Shown here in pieces: positions 48,840-61,203 of a stretch of 64,000 bases of DNA. The stretch lies in the NCBI GenBank assembly GCA_020631735.1, contig CM036170.1, forward strand, positions 69,145,737 through 69,209,736. Direction: 5' to 3'. Position numbers and translations under genes: made by a program. The notes beneath the pieces are model-generated. The model searched no databases. It was not told where the DNA came from and saw only the letters and a program-made list of their open reading frames with translations. How positions within the stretch are numbered: position 1 is the first letter of the stretch; every line of letters starts with the position of its first letter. Origin of the DNA: Saccharum officinarum (Eukaryota; Streptophyta; Magnoliopsida; Poales; Poaceae).

Positions 48840-50640
48840 TTGTCCGGAAATCATAGGCTACACCATAAACCCATGTCGACTGTGTGTTCTCTGAACACAC
48901 TGGATGGTAAGCCTTTAGTAAGCGGATCCGCAAGCACTTTCTTATTACTTATATGTTCAATACTTTTTAGTATGATTCTGGACTTTCTCCTTAACAACGT
49001 ATAACTTTAATGTCAATGTGTTTGACAGCACACTTGACTCGTTATAGGAGCAAACTTCTTAAATGGTCATTGCTATTGACAACCATTATCAATTCCGGGT
49101 ACAAGTTCCTAAACCATTTTACCTGTCCCTTAGCCTCATATCATGCTATACTATAACTTTACATCACTGGTGATACTAAGACCGTTTCTTTGGAGCTTTT
49201 CCACAATAAAACTCCAACTACGAGTGTTAGCTACTATGTGAGTTTCACTAAACATCTCGCTAAAATTTAACATTTGTATCCACAACTACTTGAGAGTACT
49301 TGTTCTTTCTTTCTTAGCATGAGGCCGACATTTTTAACTTCATTCCAGTGATCTATATCTGGACTGGACTTTTACTAAAAACAACCCGGATACGTGAATT
49401 GTGTCAGGATAAGGTCTTATCTTTGTACTCATTAAGCTTTCAACAGTTAAAGCATATAGGACGTCCATCTATAACAATCTCACATTGCTTTTGGAACACT
49501 AAAGTTCTCAAAACTATTACCCTTGACCATAGGAACAGGCGTAGGTTTACCCGTATAGGTACATTATTTCTTTAGAAACTTTTCTTAGCATGCCTATGCG
49601 ACAGTCTTAATACCCTTTTCTTTTATCTCGGTAAATTTCAATTCTTATAACGAGAGATGTTTCACCGAGAACTTTCTTATTGAACCTTGAGGACAAGAAC
49701 TTCTCATGCAGTAGATTGACATCAGTACTAACAAGTAAGATGTCATCCACATATATAGGATTAGGAAATGAATTTCCCATTTTATAACTTTATACAAACG
49801 CAATTGTCCTCTCATTCTCTTTAACCCAAAATTTCTAATTGACTCTTCAACTTTAAATACCACTGTCTAGAGATTTGATCTAGTCCATAAGAGATTTCTA
49901 CAGGTGACATCCCTTCTTTTCTTTCCACGACAAAACCTCTGGGTTGTGCCATGTAACCATTTTCATTACAAATTTCATTGGGAAATACCGTCTTTACTTT
50001 CATCTGATGTAACTCAGATCATAATGTGTCACTAGCACTCATTGTAATCTATTCATTCGCTTCGCGCAAAATCTTTTGATTCAAGTCACGCTCTACCTCT
50101 TTACATATTCCCTTTGAAGTCACATTTTATCTTATAGACCCATCACAGTCTACCGTTTTGGCTCCTTAGGAATTTATTCTAGATCCCAAAATATTATTAG
50201 TATTATCGATTTCATTTCATCTTCCTTCGCTTCTTGCCACTTGGACGAGTGAATGCCTCTCATGACTTCTTCAAATTAGGTGGGATTTCCCTCCATTTGA
50301 ATTTCACTAACATAGACTTTATAGTCATCAGAAATATCTGATTTTCTTATTCTTTGAGACTTTCTGGGGCCTCAGTTACTAGCATTTCTTGACCTTTATT
50401 GCCAAAAGACAATTGATTCTACAAGGTCCTGTGTAGTAAGATCCTTGTTTACATTATTCATCCTCCTTGCAGAGTTAGATCTCTTTGTACCATGCTCTCC
50501 CAGATTGTCCTATCTTCAAACTTTCTCATTTTGGGTTTAATCTGCTAAAACTCATATGATGCGTTTAGCACCGCCTTAATAACTCTGAACGCATCCAGTA
50601 TGAATACTGGCCGACTGTGCTATTTTCCTATCGGAACTGT
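48840..50640 (-). pseudogene. Copia reverse transcriptase and RNase H remnants
   Basis: Recognisable pieces in several frames: NGYMAQPRGFVVERKEG and SRQWYLKLKS (reverse transcriptase, 50003-49821), LKRMRGQLRLYKVI (49863 onward) followed by a shifted catalytic region near 49760, and the RNase H tail VLADPLTKGLPSSVFREH at about 48865-48940. Frameshifts and stops throughout. The order places pol reading toward the left LTR, consistent with a minus-strand element. Confidence 0.85.
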
Positions 50641-50701
50641 AAAAAATTCAGGAATTTAGCTATTTATTTACTTTAAGGGTATCATTATTATGACCGTCTT
50701 A

Positions 50702-53700
50702 TGTCACGAAACCGCCCAAATTATAAGAACAAAAGTACAAAAACAATCATCGGAGCAATTAAATTTCCGTACTTAAACTCCTATAACTCCGGTAGTCCAA
50801 TAAAATCACGAGGGATTTCAAACCAACCAATATATAAGCCAAGATCGTAGTGGTCCAACATAACAGGTCATATGTTACATCTATTTCATAAGTAATTCAG
50901 CATATATCGGAGTTTAGTAGAGTTATTACAACTCAAGTTCAAAAGTAGCGGAAGCAAAGTAGTTTGAAACTAATATCACTTAATTCAAATACATGCCAGT
51001 ACCAAAGTCAATTTCCAATAAAAGCATGAGAGACAAGATAGCTCAGAAGGATCATGCCTATGATCACACTCCGCCATTACAGCAGGAGCCATCCAATTCT
51101 TGCAGTAGCCATGATACATCACAACCTGCAACAAGTGGGAATAAACCCTGAGTACGAGAAGGTACTCAGCTAGACTTACCCGTCATAAACCAGAAATAAT
51201 ATGACACCAAGGAGTATGCAAGGCTTTCTTTCAGTGGGCTAGCTTGACTCATTTGCAAAAAGCATAAGTTATCATGAATAAACTAATTTAAGTCCTTTTG
51301 CATCATCTTTATTATAACCTATTCAATCTAGGTAAGCACCTATGCTAAAGCAATCACTTGATTAACCATTAACATCAAAGGTTACCATTTCAGGTTTAGC
51401 ATTTCCAACATCATCCACATAACCATCCGTGTTCCATCATCATTACTACGATGCAGTAACTCGAGTCAAGTGCTCACTATCCAGGAGCGATGGCGATTCG
51501 AATCGATTATTAACCAGCTGGTAATTTATTCCTCACACAAACCTTACTCACCCGCTAAAGTGAGGTATTGGTCACCGAGTCAACCATTCAGGTAAATCTC
51601 GAGTTTGCTAGGAACCACATGTACCCGGGGCCGCCCGACTGCTCTTTGGCCTTATCATCGCGCCCCCGTGTCCTACCACACCTGCTCCGGTACAGTGCGC
51701 TGCGGGCAATCCACTCGGCCCGAATAATCTCCCAGCTTCGCGGTCAAAAGGTACGTTATTCGGCCAGCTAAATGTGAGGCATGTGTTCAACATGACCCGA
51801 GGCCCAACAACGGTCGGTCCTTAATCGACATAGACGGAAACTACAAGCACCCCAGAACCCTGTCTAGTTGCCCAATACTTATTTCGCCCGGTCTCTAATT
51901 ATCCATCAACACTTGGTTATTTCCAGGATATCATCCATTCCATAGCTAAAGTATTCCCGTAACCACCTATAATTTTAGGTGACAGGAAATCACCGATCGC
52001 TACCGGTCTAAGCAGGGCTAAGCAGTTATTCGACCCTAAACCTAGCAGGGTAAGAATATAATAAGGTAGGCAAGGATAGTAATAAATGCATCAACAGTTT
52101 CACTCAACTCCTACAACTTAATGCAACAATACATATATACCATATATATACTCAATTGCTTTTATAAAGTAGGAGGCTTAGAATGCTCCGGGGCTTGCCT
52201 GAGATCGAACACTTAGGTTAGTGTTGACAGATGGCACTCGCTTGGCGAGCATCTCCCATCCCAGCACTTGCTTAGTCCTTTCATCTTCGGGATAGGTCCA
52301 CCAAACACCGTCTTCAGGTTTGGCTTCAACATCTCATCCTTCACGTGATGCATCTAGCGTACCTAGATGAGATACAAGATGCATGCATATGAATATGATG
52401 AATGGTAATACAAGATGTATCACATAAGCATTCAAATAAACACAAGATTACGCAAGACATAGACACCAATAGCTATTTAACTAACATCACACAACCAATT
52501 AAAGAGGGCAAGCACATCAAGCATAACACAAGTTTAACAAGATCACAAGTATCTTAACTTGACCATCCTCAAGGGTATAAGCCACACTTAGCAACACATG
52601 GAGTAAACAACCATAACTAGCATCTGACAATTTCTAGACTGTAAACAACAGCTACATGTTTGGATCATAAATTGAATTATACAAATCCAATAACTATGTA
52701 ACAAGACATTCTAGAAAGCTTATAAAATTGTCTATAATTCATCTTTAATCATCTTAGCATGATTCTCAAGTTAACCAAGTCAAACATGCATAATTATAGA
52801 ATCTGGTTCAGAGATTCCAGAGAACAACTATTTCTAGAACCCAACTTAAAACAGTCATTACTCACAAACAATAAGGCCAAATACCACCAAAATTTAACAC
52901 AAGCTAGATTAATGAGTTATCTGCAACTTTGCTATAAGCATATTTCTCATCAAACATCATTTTTATGGTGCAATTACCAAGTCCCAGAAACTGTCCAGGA
53001 AAGCATCAATTGCAAGAATGAATATTAACTTATATTCCAAACATACATTTGGCCACAACCAATGTAACCATCATAAAGTGCATGTTAAATGATCACCAAA
53101 AATCATAGTGCTCATCACTAAATAAATTCTTTTAATGCATTTCTTAATTTATTTAGATAGCAAGGCGAAATAATAAACATATACCAAAAGTCCATAATAA
53201 AATCTATAAAATTACAATAGCTCTCACATACAGCCAATAGTCTACTGTACAAATTTCAAGCCATTTGGACATGTATATCAACCTCTATGAAAAAGACAAA
53301 TTGCTATTGCAAGAATTCATGTGAGAGCAAGATACACTAATAACTCACTCATATAGCAACAAAAATTCATGAAATTTTTACCACGCATCAAACATCACAT
53401 GAGTAGCATTCCATAAAAAATTCACTTCATTTGGAGCCCTAGATCTACAGTTATGAAAATGACAAATACAACTAGCATTGAAAACCTAGCTGCACAAACC
53501 TATTTTTACAGAGAAAACTTTAAACTAAAACATGCCATATTATAAATCTACTGCATAGAGAATTTCACAAGGATTCCAAAAAGTCTTCATTTGCTATTTT
53601 ACGATTTTTCTACGATTTACTATGAATTATGCAAGATTCAGCTATTATTAAAAAAAGAAAAAGAAAAACGGCACTATGTGACATTGTTCATCCGAGTCCC

Positions 53701-55298
53701 AGGATTCACATCTGGACCCAGCAAAAGCTTCTATTTACATCGGTGCCCTTCTTCCCAGCCTCGACGCAGAACAGAGGACAGAGGCGAGGACGGGCTCAGG
53801 TTCGGGGCTGGCTTGGCCAGCGGTGTGGCTGGCCACAGGGAGGCCTAGGCTGGTCGCAGCCTCGCGGCCATGAGCAGCAGCAACGCAGCAGCAGCAGGGC
53901 AGCGGCAGTTGCAGGCCAGCGGCGACGGCGCCACTGCAGGAAGGGAAAGGGCCGGCACGGCTGCGATGGTGAAGGCAGCGGCCATGGCGGCGAGCTGCAG
54001 CAGAACAGCAGCGGCAGTGGCGCAACATCAGCGGTGCAGCAGCAGCTCGAGCTTCGGCTCTGCCACGGCGACGTTCGCGGCGGCGAACGGCGGCGCGAGC
54101 GGAGGGGAGCGAGGGCAGCGCTGGGCGAGTGAATGGGAGAGGAGAGGAGCTCGGGCGCGTCTGTAGATGAGCAGGGCGCACTGGGACACGCGGCACAGAA
54201 GGTCGGCAATGGTGGGGGCGCTCCCGGTGCATGGCCGCCACGCGGGCAAATCGTCGAGCACGCGGCAGGCGTTGACGTGGGCAAGGTGGGAGCAGATTTG
54301 GGCCGTCTCCGGGCCGAATCAGACAGTGGGCCAAAAATGAAGTTTGCTCAACTCTGATTACTCTCCAACTTTTATTAAGGCCGCATGGTCATTAGAGCTC
54401 TTCAACAGCGGGAAATTAAGCCACAAACTGCTAGTGTCAGCGTATTGACAGCGACAAGCAAACGTTCAAATTGATGGTGAAAACGAGGTCAAACGGGTGC
54501 CATCTTTTTACATGCTCTTCTCCATGAACTTAGCTCCAACTTCCATTTTGGGGTCAAGTCAAGTTGCTTAACAAAATTTGGAGAATGCGAGACGTCAATG
54601 CCGATGCCGATGAATTTCTAGACTTAGAATACTTCTAAGTCCTGAAATCAGCAGCAAATTCGATCTTATGACCTCGACTTGACTTACTTCCAAGATGATC
54701 TAGCTCTTCGTCCAAAAATAAAGTTTTGTTCTACATGATATGGACTACAACTTTCATTCAATGTCTAACCTCAAAACTGGTATAGATCCTACTGTTCTAC
54801 TTTGACCAAAGTAGGATCACGATAAAGCTTAATTTATCATTTTTGATCCATTGGAGCATTTTCTGGATATTTGCTCAACATAAACCTTTCACGACTTTTG
54901 TTGTAGGGTCCATCTAGAGTCTTTTGGTCAAGGTTGCAAGGTTTGGTTGATGACCTATATTTTCATTCACTTAATAGTGCAATTCAAGCACTTAGTAAAA
55001 CCATTTCAACAAGGATATAACTTATCATTTCATGTGACTTTTTGATTCCAAACGTCATGAAACTTTTCTAGTGACTAATATAGATAGGTACTAAGGTGAG
55101 ACACATGAATATATTGCAATAACACCACCCGAGCATATACCTTGAAAAACGGCCTATCCGTAAAGCAATGGTGCAACATCCAAGTTTAGGTTAGGTTCAT
55201 CTCCATAGGTTGACCTTGACATCGTCATCTCCACTTAATTTATTATGTTTGAGCTCAAACCCGCTACTTAATGGGTGATAAACACCTGGGGTGTTACA
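50702..55298 (-). mobile_element. Solo LTR of the LARD class (minus strand)
   Basis: On the minus strand it starts TGTAACACCCCAGGTGTT at 55298 and ends GGTTTCGTGACA at 50702, flanked by TCTTA on both sides (50697-50701 and 55299-55303). It is 4597 bp. It shares the start palindrome and the conserved GAGTACGAGAAGGTACTC / CTTACCCG segment (51150-51185) with the other LARD-class LTRs. The GC-rich block at 53740-54340 produces overlapping ORFs of up to 199 codons on both strands. I treat them as LTR sequence, not genes. Confidence 0.9.
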
Positions 55299-55303
55299 TC
55301 TTA

Positions 55304-56227
55304 CTCTCCCGACGATCACATTCATCTTTTATAGATCACTCTTGCCTTCAATGCATAGTATACATCGCATTATCTGAATTATGGGGAAATATCTTTCTTA
55401 ATTGTCTTTCTTAATTGATCTCACATTTCTCTCCCTCAAAATGTGGTACAAACTTTTCTACCACAATTTCGAAAACTATTCAGAACTCTTGTGAATGAGG
55501 AAACTTTGATTACTTACTTCATCCACATGATTGCATCATGCAAATGAAATTATTTCTTAATTCGTACGAGAGTACTTTGTCCTCATTTCACTTCAAGAAC
55601 TCAATAGAGTCTTTTATCATTAATACTTTCGCAAGTCACGCTTGCATGTCATTCTTATCTTGAGGTTTGTCTGTAACTTCCTTTTGTTCTTAAACTCATA
55701 CTATGATAGCATAAGAGCTACCTTAAACTTTTCTCCTTGTGCGGGATACACTAAAAACACATGAGTCATCACAACTTTCTCCTGCCATGCAGGATAAGTA
55801 CTATGCCAAACTTTTCCAGCCATGCAGGATTGATTAACATAAGTACTATGCCAACTTTACCCCGTCATACGGGTATTTTCTCAAACTTTTTCCGTTATGT
55901 GGGTACTTTCACAAACTTTTTCCTGCCATGCGAAATAATTCCCTTGAAGGGACATAAATGCCAGGATTGGCTCATACTCAACCATCAAATTTAGGAATAA
56001 ATCCGAATACTCTTTAACACACATGTTTAATCTGACGTTGATCAAATTAAACATGCATGTCACTTATTACATTTCATATCATTGTGATTAAGACTAAAAA
56101 AATATTACATTACTTATTACATCTCTTATCATGATGATAAAAACTAAAACCAAAACATTCTTTATAAAAGATACATCAAAGGCATTTCTTAAACTAAACT
56201 CTTATTGTTCTATTTTTTTCTTGGATC
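55304..56227 (-). other. Degenerate copia interior
   Basis: Part of the old copia element to the right of the nested solo LTR. No continuous frame. Around 55770-55930 there is an imperfect repeat of short palindromic phrases such as CCTGCCATGCAGGATAAG and CCCGTCATACGGGT. Confidence 0.5.
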
Positions 56228-56400
56228 AATATCCTAGAATTCTTTCTGTTGAAGCCATTCTTTAAAGAGAACGCAGTCCCTCATGCAATGGTATTCTTTC
56301 TTTATTATCTTGCACTTAGTCTTTTCACCATCTGAGTCACAAGTACCCATATCACTTTCTTTTCTGCCTTCAAGAATGAAAGCATCAAGTTCTTTGTCTG
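56228..56400 (-). pseudogene. Short Cys/His-containing frame in the copia element
   Basis: On the minus strand a frame of about 57 codons reads DKELDAFILEGRKESDMGT, then CDSDGEKTKCKIIKKEYHC and MRDCVLFKEWLQQKEF before TAG. The CX11C...HC..C spacing is loosely gag-like, and it sits where gag would be expected, between the leader and pol. There is no canonical zinc knuckle, so the assignment is weak. Confidence 0.35.
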
Positions 56401-56436
56401 AAAAACATTAATCAATAATCATCAATAATGCTCATT

Positions 56437-57142
56437 AAACTTTTAAAACTTTATGTTCTATCCTATATCACCGTTGGGCAGAAATAGAATAAAACAACAT
56501 TCTTCTACATTAATTCCACATCACCGTTGGGCAGAAATGGAATTAACATATGAAAACTCAATTACCTTATAACCCTCTTCAAAATTAAATTCTCCCGTTG
56601 GTTCGAATTTAATTAGAAGATCATCATCATCATTGCAGCGAAAATATGAAAATACATTACATTATGCTCGCTCTGGAGCATCTCTTGTTTCTTATCCATT
56701 CTCTAAAAATTGGTTACTTTGATGCAAAATTTATCAGAGATTTAAACTTTAAACATAAAACACATAGAATTATGATATTGTTATCATCAACGTTGGTCAG
56801 AAAATAACAATACTATAATTTAACTTTAAACTTATAAATAAACTTATAATATTGTTATCATCAATGTTGGTTAGAAAATAACAATATTATAATTTATCTT
56901 AACGATAACTGACTGTTCCTCTAATTATTTTTTTCGTTGGTTCCAATTTTAACTGGAGGATCAACTTTTCACCGAATAACTATAACTGCTCTTCAAATTA
57001 AATTATTCCGTTGGTTCGGATTTAATGAGAAGACAATAAAACTTTAACTTTACAGCGAAAACATAACAATATTTAGAAGCATTTATCTGATCTCATCAAC
57101 TCTCAAAAAATTTTATCTCGTTGGTTCAAAAATCTTCAGAGG
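56437..57142 (-). repeat. Array of hairpins with a conserved CGTTGG loop
   Basis: Eight inverted repeats follow one another. Stems include 56510-56518/56538-56546 (9 bp perfect), 56583-56592/56605-56614 (10 bp perfect), 56768-56784/56804-56820 (15 of 17) and 56841-56858/56878-56895 (17 of 18). Weaker ones lie near 56454-56491, 56917-56960, 56991-57031 and 57101-57142. The stems differ in sequence between hairpins, yet the loop is conserved. In three it is a 19-base CATCANCGTTGGKYAGAAA type (one has ATGTTGG), and in the rest CGTTGGTTC or a close variant. This pattern suggests that the structure itself was maintained. The array lies in the copia leader between the primer site and pol. Confidence 0.75.
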
Positions 57143-57189
57143 TTTTAACACATACTTTGAATAAATTATCTAAATATGCTTCCAAAAAA

Positions 57190-57890
57190 GGTAAAACAAA
57201 TTCTCAAGGACTATTGTTACTTCGGCAGAGGCCCAAACGCGCAGCTTTGGCCCAGCAAGGCGCCACTGGCTGCCACGCACGCCATGCGCTCGCGACGGCC
57301 CGCAGCCCAACTCGCAGTGGCTCGCGCGCACTGGCCAGCCTACGACCGCCACGGCCCAGCCGCGCTCGCTGCTCCCCCACGCCCAGCCGCGCGAGTGCCA
57401 CTCCCCCCGCCAGGCCGTAACCTGGGCCTAGGCCAGGAATTGCTTCGCCCGCCTGGGCTGAAAGCTGGCCCGAGCATCGCCAGCCGCTCATCGCCATCCG
57501 ACGGCCAGGCGCCCATTTCAGAGGATCAAAACGCTCAGGCCACTGCGATCTCCCAAACCCTAGAACATTCTTTTCTTTCCCTCCCCGTCTTCACTTCGCC
57601 ACAGCAGTGAGCAGCTGCGGTGGCCGCTCGCGATGGCGAACTGGTGAAGCGACCGAGCCTTGGCCAGCCAGAGGAGGTAGTGGCGCCCCCGCATGGCTCC
57701 TTGCTGGCGTGCACGCTCGCTCGAGCTGAGCGCGCCGCCGTCAAGTGGTCATGCAGTGGTGCCCTGAGCCCACGCGCGCACATGAGGAACGACGGCGGTG
57801 GGGCTTCTTCCCGCGTGCCGGTGAAGACGCCAAGCGGCTTCCTTACCCGCGCGATGGCGGTAAGAGAGACCAGGTAGGACCTCTACACGT
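57190..57890. other. GC-rich leader segment of the copia element
   Basis: GC-rich, with open frames on both strands but no domain. Includes CCCAAACCCTAGAAC and a CT-rich stretch at about 57540-57600. Probably untranslated leader or captured gene 5' sequence within the element. Confidence 0.35.
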
Positions 57891-58047
57891 CCTCTTCTTC
57901 TTTTACCACCTTGGGTTAGCGTTTCCTTTGACCCGATTCAAAATCGGATCCTCTTCTTTCTTGATCCGATCCAATTGAATCAACTATTTTGGTTTCTTAT
58001 CCGAATCAACTCGATTTTCTTCTTTTCCCACCTGGATCTATACACTA

Positions 58048-58064
58048 GCATGGCTCCAGTACCT
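58048..58064 (-). promoter_or_regulatory. Decayed copia primer-binding site
   Basis: On the minus strand, directly after the 5' LTR ends (TTTTTACA), AGGTACTGGAGCCATGC matches the copia-type TGGTATCAGAGCCATG primer site at most positions. Its position fixes the inner boundary of the 5' LTR at 58066. Confidence 0.65.
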
Positions 58065-58065
58065 A

Positions 58066-58535
58066 TGTAAAAACTAGTTGAATCACTTAGATGTACGATG
58101 TGTAGATCAGTGGGTGATGTCTTCTCTATTTGATTGATAGCACATAAATCCGATCATGAACATGAGTGAATGGAGGGAGAGAGAGAGATAACTGACCAGT
58201 GGACTTGGAGGTGTTGGAGTCAGTCATGGCGTTGACGTCCAAATCGGGGAGGTCCAGAGGTGGTGAAGAAGCAGTGCAGTGGCATCGCCGGTGGGGCATC
58301 CCGCCACTGGCAGTGCCGCCCTCTAGATCAGCTAGGGTTAGGAGTTAGGACAGTGGAGTCTGTAGCTCAGGCGGCAGTGGCAAACCTCATCACTTGAGCC
58401 AGTGGCTCCTATTCCCTCTTATATGGCACTGTGTGACGGGGGGCCACCAACCTCGTTGGGTTGGACGCCCCCGATCAGGGCGCAGATCGGGGCCTGAGTC
58501 AGCCGTTGGGTTTGACTCGGAGATCAATTCTAACA
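58066..58535 (-). repeat. 5' LTR of the old copia element
   Basis: On the minus strand it starts TGTTAGAATTGATCTCC at 58535, has a CCATATAAGAGGG TATA box at about 58417-58429, and ends TAGTTTTTACA at 58066. A stretch with GCCATGACTGACTCC and an ATG lies inside. The AGTAC duplication adjoins at 58536. Confidence 0.8.
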
Positions 58536-58540
58536 AGTAC

Positions 58541-58771
58541 AACAGCGAACGTGGAGTAGTAGCCATTTTCATCCCTCAGACTTTCCTCTAGAGTCTAGGC
58601 GTCCTTCCGGCTCCGGCGCTTGTAGCGGAGGGCGTAGCGGAGGACGGGAGGAGCTCCAGAAAACGCCTTCGATGGCTCCATTTCTATTAAAATCGAGCGG
58701 TTTTGACCGGTAGTGCAGGCAGCACGATAACACATAATTATAAAATAAGGGTACTATCGGGGTAGGTGACT
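58541..58771. other. Intergenic, no feature seen
   Basis: A short unique-looking stretch, GC-rich near 58595-58670; no gene or repeat boundary is supported. Confidence 0.4.
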
Positions 58772-59090
58772 GGGCCCGTTTGATACTGCTACGCTAAAGT
58801 TTAGCCCTGTTGCATGTTTGATGCTAATTAGAAGTTAACATAGACTAATTACTAAACTAATTGCACAGGTAGAGGCTAATTCATGAGATGAATTTATTAA
58901 GCCTAATTAGTTCATGATTTGACAATATAGTGCTATAGTAAACATTTGCTAATGATGGATTAATTAGGCTTAGTAGATTCATCTCGCAAATTAGCTCAGG
59001 GCTTCTGCAATTAGTTTTATAATTAGCTCATGTTTAGTCCTTCTAATTAGCATCCGAATATTCAATGTCACCAGGGCTAAACTTTAGCCC
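58772..59090. repeat. MITE with GGGCTAAACTTTAGCCC-type ends
   Basis: Starts GGGCCCGTTTGATACTGC, with GCTAAAGTTTAGCCCTG close inside, and ends CAGGGCTAAACTTTAGCCC. The interior has the TAAGCCTAATTAGTTC / GATTAATTAGGCTTAG inverted repeat. Noncoding; a different subfamily from the GTTTAGTT-ended copies. Confidence 0.8.
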
Positions 59091-59094
59091 AAGG

Positions 59095-60418
59095 ATCAAC
59101 CTTCCTGCCCCACCCATGCCTGCCTTGTCGTGTCCCATCCGCACCTTTTCTCATGCCCGACCCCCGCGTGGGGAGCCACGCCCTCATCCTTGTTCTCATC
59201 CTCGTTCTTGCCCCCATTGCTGTCCACCGCCCGCCACGACGCGCTAGGGTTTCGCCAGAGCTTAACGTCCACAGAGCTCCAGCGAAACCCTGGCACGCCC
59301 GTGACGTTCGCCTTCTTTCCCCCTCCTTTCACAGCGAGCTCTTGCCATGGAAACCCCTGCCCCAACTTGCTCGGCCGCCTCCACCGTTGCCAGGACCCTA
59401 AGCCGCGCCCTCCTGTCATGCCGACTACCTGGCTGACCTTCCTCTCCTGAGCCCTTCTCTTCTAAGCCCACCAAAGTTGGAAAAGAAGAGAGTGAGAGTC
59501 GGAGAGAGGGGGCACTGCCACCGTGGCCGAAACCTGCCATCTTCTTCATCTCTGGCACGGTCGGGCGCGACCCTTTTGAGGCTCCAACGGCTACTTCTCC
59601 ATTTGGGGCTATAAATAGTTCCTCAAACCAACCAAATGAGGTATGTGGGAGTTAAGAAACATAGCAAGAGAGTTGAGGCTCCACTCTAGTGCTTTCTACA
59701 TGCATAGTGCTTATGAATCACTTGGTGATTAGTGTAGATGCTTTGCGAAGTGATTAGGCTAGTTAGACCACGGTTATATGCGCTTGACACTCAGTGCTTG
59801 CGCGTCATTGTTGTACTCGGCAGGCCTTGTAAGTCTTGCGAGACCACACCAACCGTTATGGTGTGGCCGCCACCATGTACCGAGGGGAACAAGGTCCGTG
59901 GCATTTCAGCTGAAAGCTTGATAGTGAAGACGGCGGGGAGTGGTCTGAGAGAAGCTTACCGGAAGGCACACCGAAAACCCACTTGCATGTGGGGAAGGCC
60001 CTGGGCTATCCATGGAGTTACCCAACCGGGAGCTTAGCCTTGCGTGGGATTCCTTGCGAGGGGCTCCAACGAGGACTAGAGGAAACTTGTGTGCTTCTCG
60101 ATACCTCGGTAAAAATACCAGAGTTATCGATGGGAGTTTGCATCTCTCATCTTTAACTTCCACATTTATATTGCAATCTCGGTTGTGTGCTTTACCTTTT
60201 CTAGTTTAGTTCATAGGCTAGTTGATAGGATTGGAACTTAGTTTGCATAACTCATTTTGCCGTAGAGATAGCAACACATTAGTAAAAATGTAGTTGCGCA
60301 TTTAGATAATTTATTTAATTGCATAGGTTTTGCTGAGGTTGAAATTAGATACCATAGTTTAGAAGTAGATTTTAAGTTGCCTAATTCACCCTCTCTCTTA
60401 GGCGTCACGGTCCTTACA
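59095..60418 (+). repeat. Sirevirus-like copia LTR, 3' part or solo
   Basis: Ends CTCTTAGGCGTCACGGTCCTTACA at 60418, matching the end type of the LTR at 32663 (CTAGGACCTTACA). It has a TATA box GGCTATAAATAGTTCC at about 59608. The transcribed part contains GGGAAGGCCCTGGGCTATCC, GATTCCTTGCGAGGGGCTCC and CTCGATACCTCGGTAAAAAT, which I recall from grass Sirevirus LTRs. I could not find a matching left end or target duplication, so a truncated LTR is likely. GC-rich ORFs at 59096-59560 are treated as LTR sequence. Confidence 0.65.
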
Positions 60419-60423
60419 CATCT

Positions 60424-60939
60424 CTACTTTAGAGCTGTCAATGAAGCTGGTGGAGTGAAGTTATGTCAAACGGGTCTTAACATTCCAATCTCCAGCTCTA
60501 CGTTGGAGCTATTCGTGAAGCTAAAAAACAGCTTCTTTGGTGAAGTAAAGTGAAGTTGTGCCAAACCGGACCTTAAGATTCTAATTTAGAGAAGAAATTC
60601 AACTTCTGTGACTTTAGTTTTCATTGGATCGCTTTGTCGTGAACAAGTCAAAGAGTATGCCTGAGAGTCTATTTTTTTTTTTCTTGGTAGAGAGGGTCGC
60701 CAAATTTGAAACGCAAGCAACTTTTCTGGAAGAAAACCTGCGTTGCACACTTGCCGTTGCTTTGCACATTTCAATCATGGTCTTGGTAGGACATTTCTAA
60801 TGAGGCGCCCGGATATAATTTTTGTGGTGTTTGATATAATTGATTACATATTTAGCCATTTTCTTTTTGTACAAGTGAAGTGCAGTGTAGATAAAGAATC
60901 GCATTTACTGACTTACAAGATAGTAACCTGCATTTCTTA
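60424..60939. repeat. MITE remnant and flank
   Basis: 60425-60590 contains two inverted-related phrases, AGCTGTCAATGAAGCTGGTGG with GTGAAGTTATGTCAAACGGG, and CTTTGGTGAAGTAAAG with GTGAAGTTGTGCCAAACCGG, a recognisable grass MITE pattern without clear ends. The rest to 60939 shows no gene. Confidence 0.5.
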
Positions 60940-61203
60940 CCCCTTGTTTAGTTCCCCCAATTCTCCCCAAATTTCACTATGCAAAAAGAAGATTCCCCGT
61001 CACATTAAAATGTCGGTAGATGCATGGAGTACTAAATGTTGATGAAATCAAAAACTAATTGCACAGTTTTGTTGCACTTTGCGAGACGAACATTTTAAAC
61101 CTAGTTAGTCAAAATTTGGATAATTTTTACCAAATACAAACGAAATGCTACAGGAATTCTGATACAGTGTTTTTCTCCCTAATTCTCTGAACTAAACGAG
61201 GCC
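60940..61203. repeat. Tourist-like MITE with TTA duplication
   Basis: Starts CCCCTTGTTTAGTTCCC and ends CTGAACTAAACGAGGCC, flanked by TTA (60937-60939 and 61204-61206). The interior is close to the copy at 140-418 (ATGAAATCAAAAACTAATTG). It lies about 220 bp downstream of the PsbP-domain gene's stop. Confidence 0.85.

Larger units (their letters stand above)
48195..58535 (-). mobile_element. Old Ty1/copia retrotransposon, split by a solo LTR
   Basis: Flanked by AGTAC on both sides (48190-48194 and 58536-58540). The LTRs are 48195-48656 (462 bp) and 58066-58535 (470 bp), starting TGTTAGAATTGATCTC on the minus strand, but strongly diverged elsewhere, so the insertion is old. A decayed primer site follows the 5' LTR. 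Reverse-transcriptase and RNase H remnants lie at 48840-50003. The solo LTR at 50702-55298 was inserted later. Without it the element is about 5.7 kb, normal for Ty1/copia. All coding regions are riddled with stops and shifts. Confidence 0.85.

Noticed and set aside
53629..54357. ORFs of up to 199 codons in the third solo LTR
   Set aside because: GC-rich LTR block; mutually overlapping frames without a domain.
59096..59558. Overlapping Pro/Ser-rich ORFs
   Set aside because: Upstream GC-rich part of a copia LTR with its TATA box downstream at about 59608.
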